From Pseudomonadota bacterium (GTDB taxonomy: Bacteria > Bdellovibrionota_C > UBA2361 > OMII01): a DNA stretch of 8,528 nt. Where the stretch lies: positions 1-8,528 of the forward strand of contig JAIXPR010000085.1 in NCBI GenBank assembly GCA_027486155.1. Reading direction: 5' to 3'. The first letter of the stretch is position 1, and every line of letters starts with the position of its first letter. The notes beneath the pieces were generated by a model. The model had not been told where the DNA came from. It did not search any database and saw nothing but the letters and a program-made list of their open reading frames with translations. A program made the translations under genes and the position numbers. Below, one piece after another: positions 7,501 through 8,528 of the stretch.

Positions 7501-8528
7501 CCGCACTATCGGGTGCTTGGGGTCTACCCGGCACCCCTTGTCATAGAACTGCACTACCGAACGGTGATAGTCGCGGTATACATCCAGGAAAGGAGCCCCC
7601 GACATTGGATTGAACTTGGTGAGGAAGTTGATCGGGGTATTGGGCAACTCGCCGGTGGTGTCATTCGTGACCAGGTATTCAAGCCGCTCCATCATGGCGT
7701 GGGCTAACCCTTGAGAGCGACGCGTGAGCTCCTCAGGGAGCGAACCAACAGGATGGACCTGCGGCATGATCAAGTGCGCATGCTCAAAGGCGAACTCAAC
7801 AAACGCCCGTCGGGTATCGAGACGCGCCACCTCCGGTAGGAGCTCCGCTCCCCGTCGCGCAACGAACTCAGCGAAGTGTATCTCACTCTCAAGAGCAGCC
7901 CCCTTGTCATGAAAGAGAGTCACCTGGCGCCGACCCGGATACCGAAGCGATATTCCCCGCTCAAGGTCGACATCGAAAGCTTCTAGGGTTCCACTTTCAG
8001 TGGTGCGCATGAGATGACGGGCGGGGTTCAGGGTTATCGTCGAAAACGATTCGGTTCCGACCTGGCCTCGCAAGCACTCCGTCGCGAACTCTAATCCCGC
8101 CCCTTTATAAAAGTGCGCAAGTACGTTCAGCGCGCGCTGCGCAGACTGGTATCGTTCGCCATCATACACTGACAAGAGCTCCTCACGGAGCGCGCGATGC
8201 GCCCCGAATGGAAAAGGTATCGCGCGTCCCTGCTTAACCGCCTCAAGCTCAGCCGCGCTGAAAAGCGTAGACACATTGTCACGAGTTCGGGGGAGCAGCA
8301 CCCCGCCCCAGCTCTCGCGAAGCATCTCGGGTTGAGCATCGTATGAGAGGAGCTGCTCACAGCCCTTGAGAGCAGCAATCACCTCATCCTTCGTCCGTGC
8401 GCCGACCAACGCAAGGTATTTCTCATCCGCGTCAGCGAATGCTCCGAAGTTCTCTACCCCCAACGCCTGGCAGATCGCCTGATAGGATGTAACGGATGCA
8501 AGACCTTCGGATTGATTGTACAAGAGGG
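4600..8528 (-). CDS. Giant protein with divergent C-terminal UbiB/AarF-type kinase-like domain, open at window edge
   Basis: At least 1307 codons run without a stop to the window edge. The first usable start inside is TTG at 8521-8523, so the true start may lie outside; numbering here is from that TTG. Residues 1-890 are soluble, rich in Leu, Arg and Glu, and look like stacked helices; I recognise no family there. The C-terminal part follows the UbiB/ADCK plan: a KLLQ (902-905) in place of KxGQ, TPQEIKDVLHNVLDE after it, an alanine/glycine loop GSAKAGS (954-960), IIHPGAQ (979-985, family KxxxPG), NETEF (1025-1029) like ELDFxxEA, DHDRHPGN (catalytic D1145, N1150) and FDFG (D1172). The N-lobe lysine position before HPG is serine (S978). 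UbiB proteins are usually about 500-550 residues, so this is far longer. There is no membrane segment at the C-terminus. It ends with TAG at 4600-4602. The substrate is unknown, and a lipid or small-molecule kinase/ATPase role is only inferred. Confidence 0.85.
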   Translation of the reverse strand, partial: LLYNQSEGLASVTSYQAICQALGVENFGAFADADEKYLALVGARTKDEVIAALKGCEQLLSYDAQPEMLRESWGGVLLPRTRDNVSTLFSAAELEAVKQGRAIPFPFGAHRALREELLSVYDGERYQSAQRALNVLAHFYKGAGLEFATECLRGQVGTESFSTITLNPARHLMRTTESGTLEAFDVDLERGISLRYPGRRQVTLFHDKGAALESEIHFAEFVARRGAELLPEVARLDTRRAFVEFAFEHAHLIMPQVHPVGSLPEELTRRSQGLAHAMMERLEYLVTNDTTGELPNTPINFLTKFNPMSGAPFLDVYRDYHRSVVQFYDKGCRVDPKHPIVRALLDNVGGVLTPAQQIVGISALNGFNGDKTRITGDRLHTAFQEAVGGEEKLRSLLGVDLSRSPAQFIEGLVRIADGGTKLYTNEYVEPALPVFEVRARYIGYYLSQGSPDRFTVEQLHTLCDLCADDGVGRALGRRIRDLVTQRAQNHDLAKLSNGEFLEFYQRIVAMGITDRNVSVERRWQHEVMRRYDTLSDVDARAAFLAEISFPRPFSCGEANRLSLLIGRYDTDRFKGISTITSAYLPKASDPRFERFTIDGLVDVLATQVRARSGKRFDDRTPEFLKQCENLLLSLDKRGLQHSIRSRVLRGVADELLLQREASFLFRDNLTLHSKYQSQLTFANFMTATHQDGASTNAVVSEAHNRLVGLRDPSEKPFRESLFRFLLDRRPDTELPTLTDHLIKKLEGRNPDDEGNLPQVFKTLGMVGVQGFLSPEDGKRQREIVEYHLRSLHERFLELDVKAKGAALSMIAVDTSPSEESFKQFKNEALLPRILPEKGAYNELLVSAINDYFEFYGNALHHKYMVACAILASAQQERSEVSELANVGLVAKSFLGSHGTAGYKLLQRIRNHPTTPQEIKDVLHNVLDETISLPRWTIHERIEELGPQGATEHWVGSAKAGSMCLSVPLRRTDGTESYLSIIHPGAQVDSLYWLQNFTTMASNLAQIKPELGAIAPMAQQTRRLIANETEFAQSPKVQQEVAERGYTYAMQLLDDRIVIRSSCAPLISSEARPHPSDFMKDSGNKEAARVRGSTLLEMVAEFREKSGSGAWTHAQRERRYQILSSVAFSVVANEIRLIASGQGKDHDRHPGNYLIEAHRNPGDANTMIELHHFDFGCTDMDAPSATVRKELSGAIGQVLKETGLVTMIFRPNAVVDRLASALFDKGTYMPEAASIPLGLLAATGANERVTIDGKERPLLDDKALARAFKAGLEGASIPADLRIELPTGIKGWFLKRVFQRIDTKGAGFV

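Overview
The window is about 8.5 kb of moderately GC-rich bacterial DNA. Coding is dense on the minus strand, with one plus-strand gene. The gene types (bacterial glutamate synthase large subunit, MFS symporter, GT61 glycosyltransferase, GxxExxY protein, UbiB-fold kinase-like protein) indicate a bacterium, probably Gram-negative and environmental. The sequence alone does not fix a phylum. There are no rRNA or tRNA genes, no CRISPR array and no recognisable transposase.

Layout: (1) 1-1179, minus: the first 393 codons of the glutamate synthase large subunit (gltB), running off the left edge. (2) 1180-1340: a spacer with no convincing terminator or promoter. (3) 1341-2558, minus: a 405-residue MFS transporter of the metabolite:H+ symporter type. 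(4) 2559-2689: a divergent spacer with a small palindrome. (5) 2690-3763, plus: a GT61 (DUF563) glycosyltransferase. (6) 3764-4599: a decayed accessory interval. It holds a minus-strand GxxExxY gene broken by one in-frame TAA, a 32-bp purine-rich inverted repeat that brackets that gene, and a short plus-strand remnant resembling the start of a lipocalin-like protein. (7) 4600-8528, minus: a very large gene of at least 1307 codons, open at the right edge. Its last ~410 residues carry a divergent UbiB/AarF (ADCK)-type kinase-like domain behind ~890 residues of unrecognised, mostly helical-looking sequence.

The genes do not form an obvious pathway. gltB and the MFS gene share a strand 161 bp apart and could be co-transcribed, but nothing proves it. 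The GT61 gene stands alone, without other polysaccharide genes in view. The two best leads are the inverted-repeat-bounded GxxExxY unit with its single nonsense codon, and the giant atypical UbiB-like protein. The first looks like a compact mobile or structured-RNA unit. The second has a domain arrangement I do not recognise as described.
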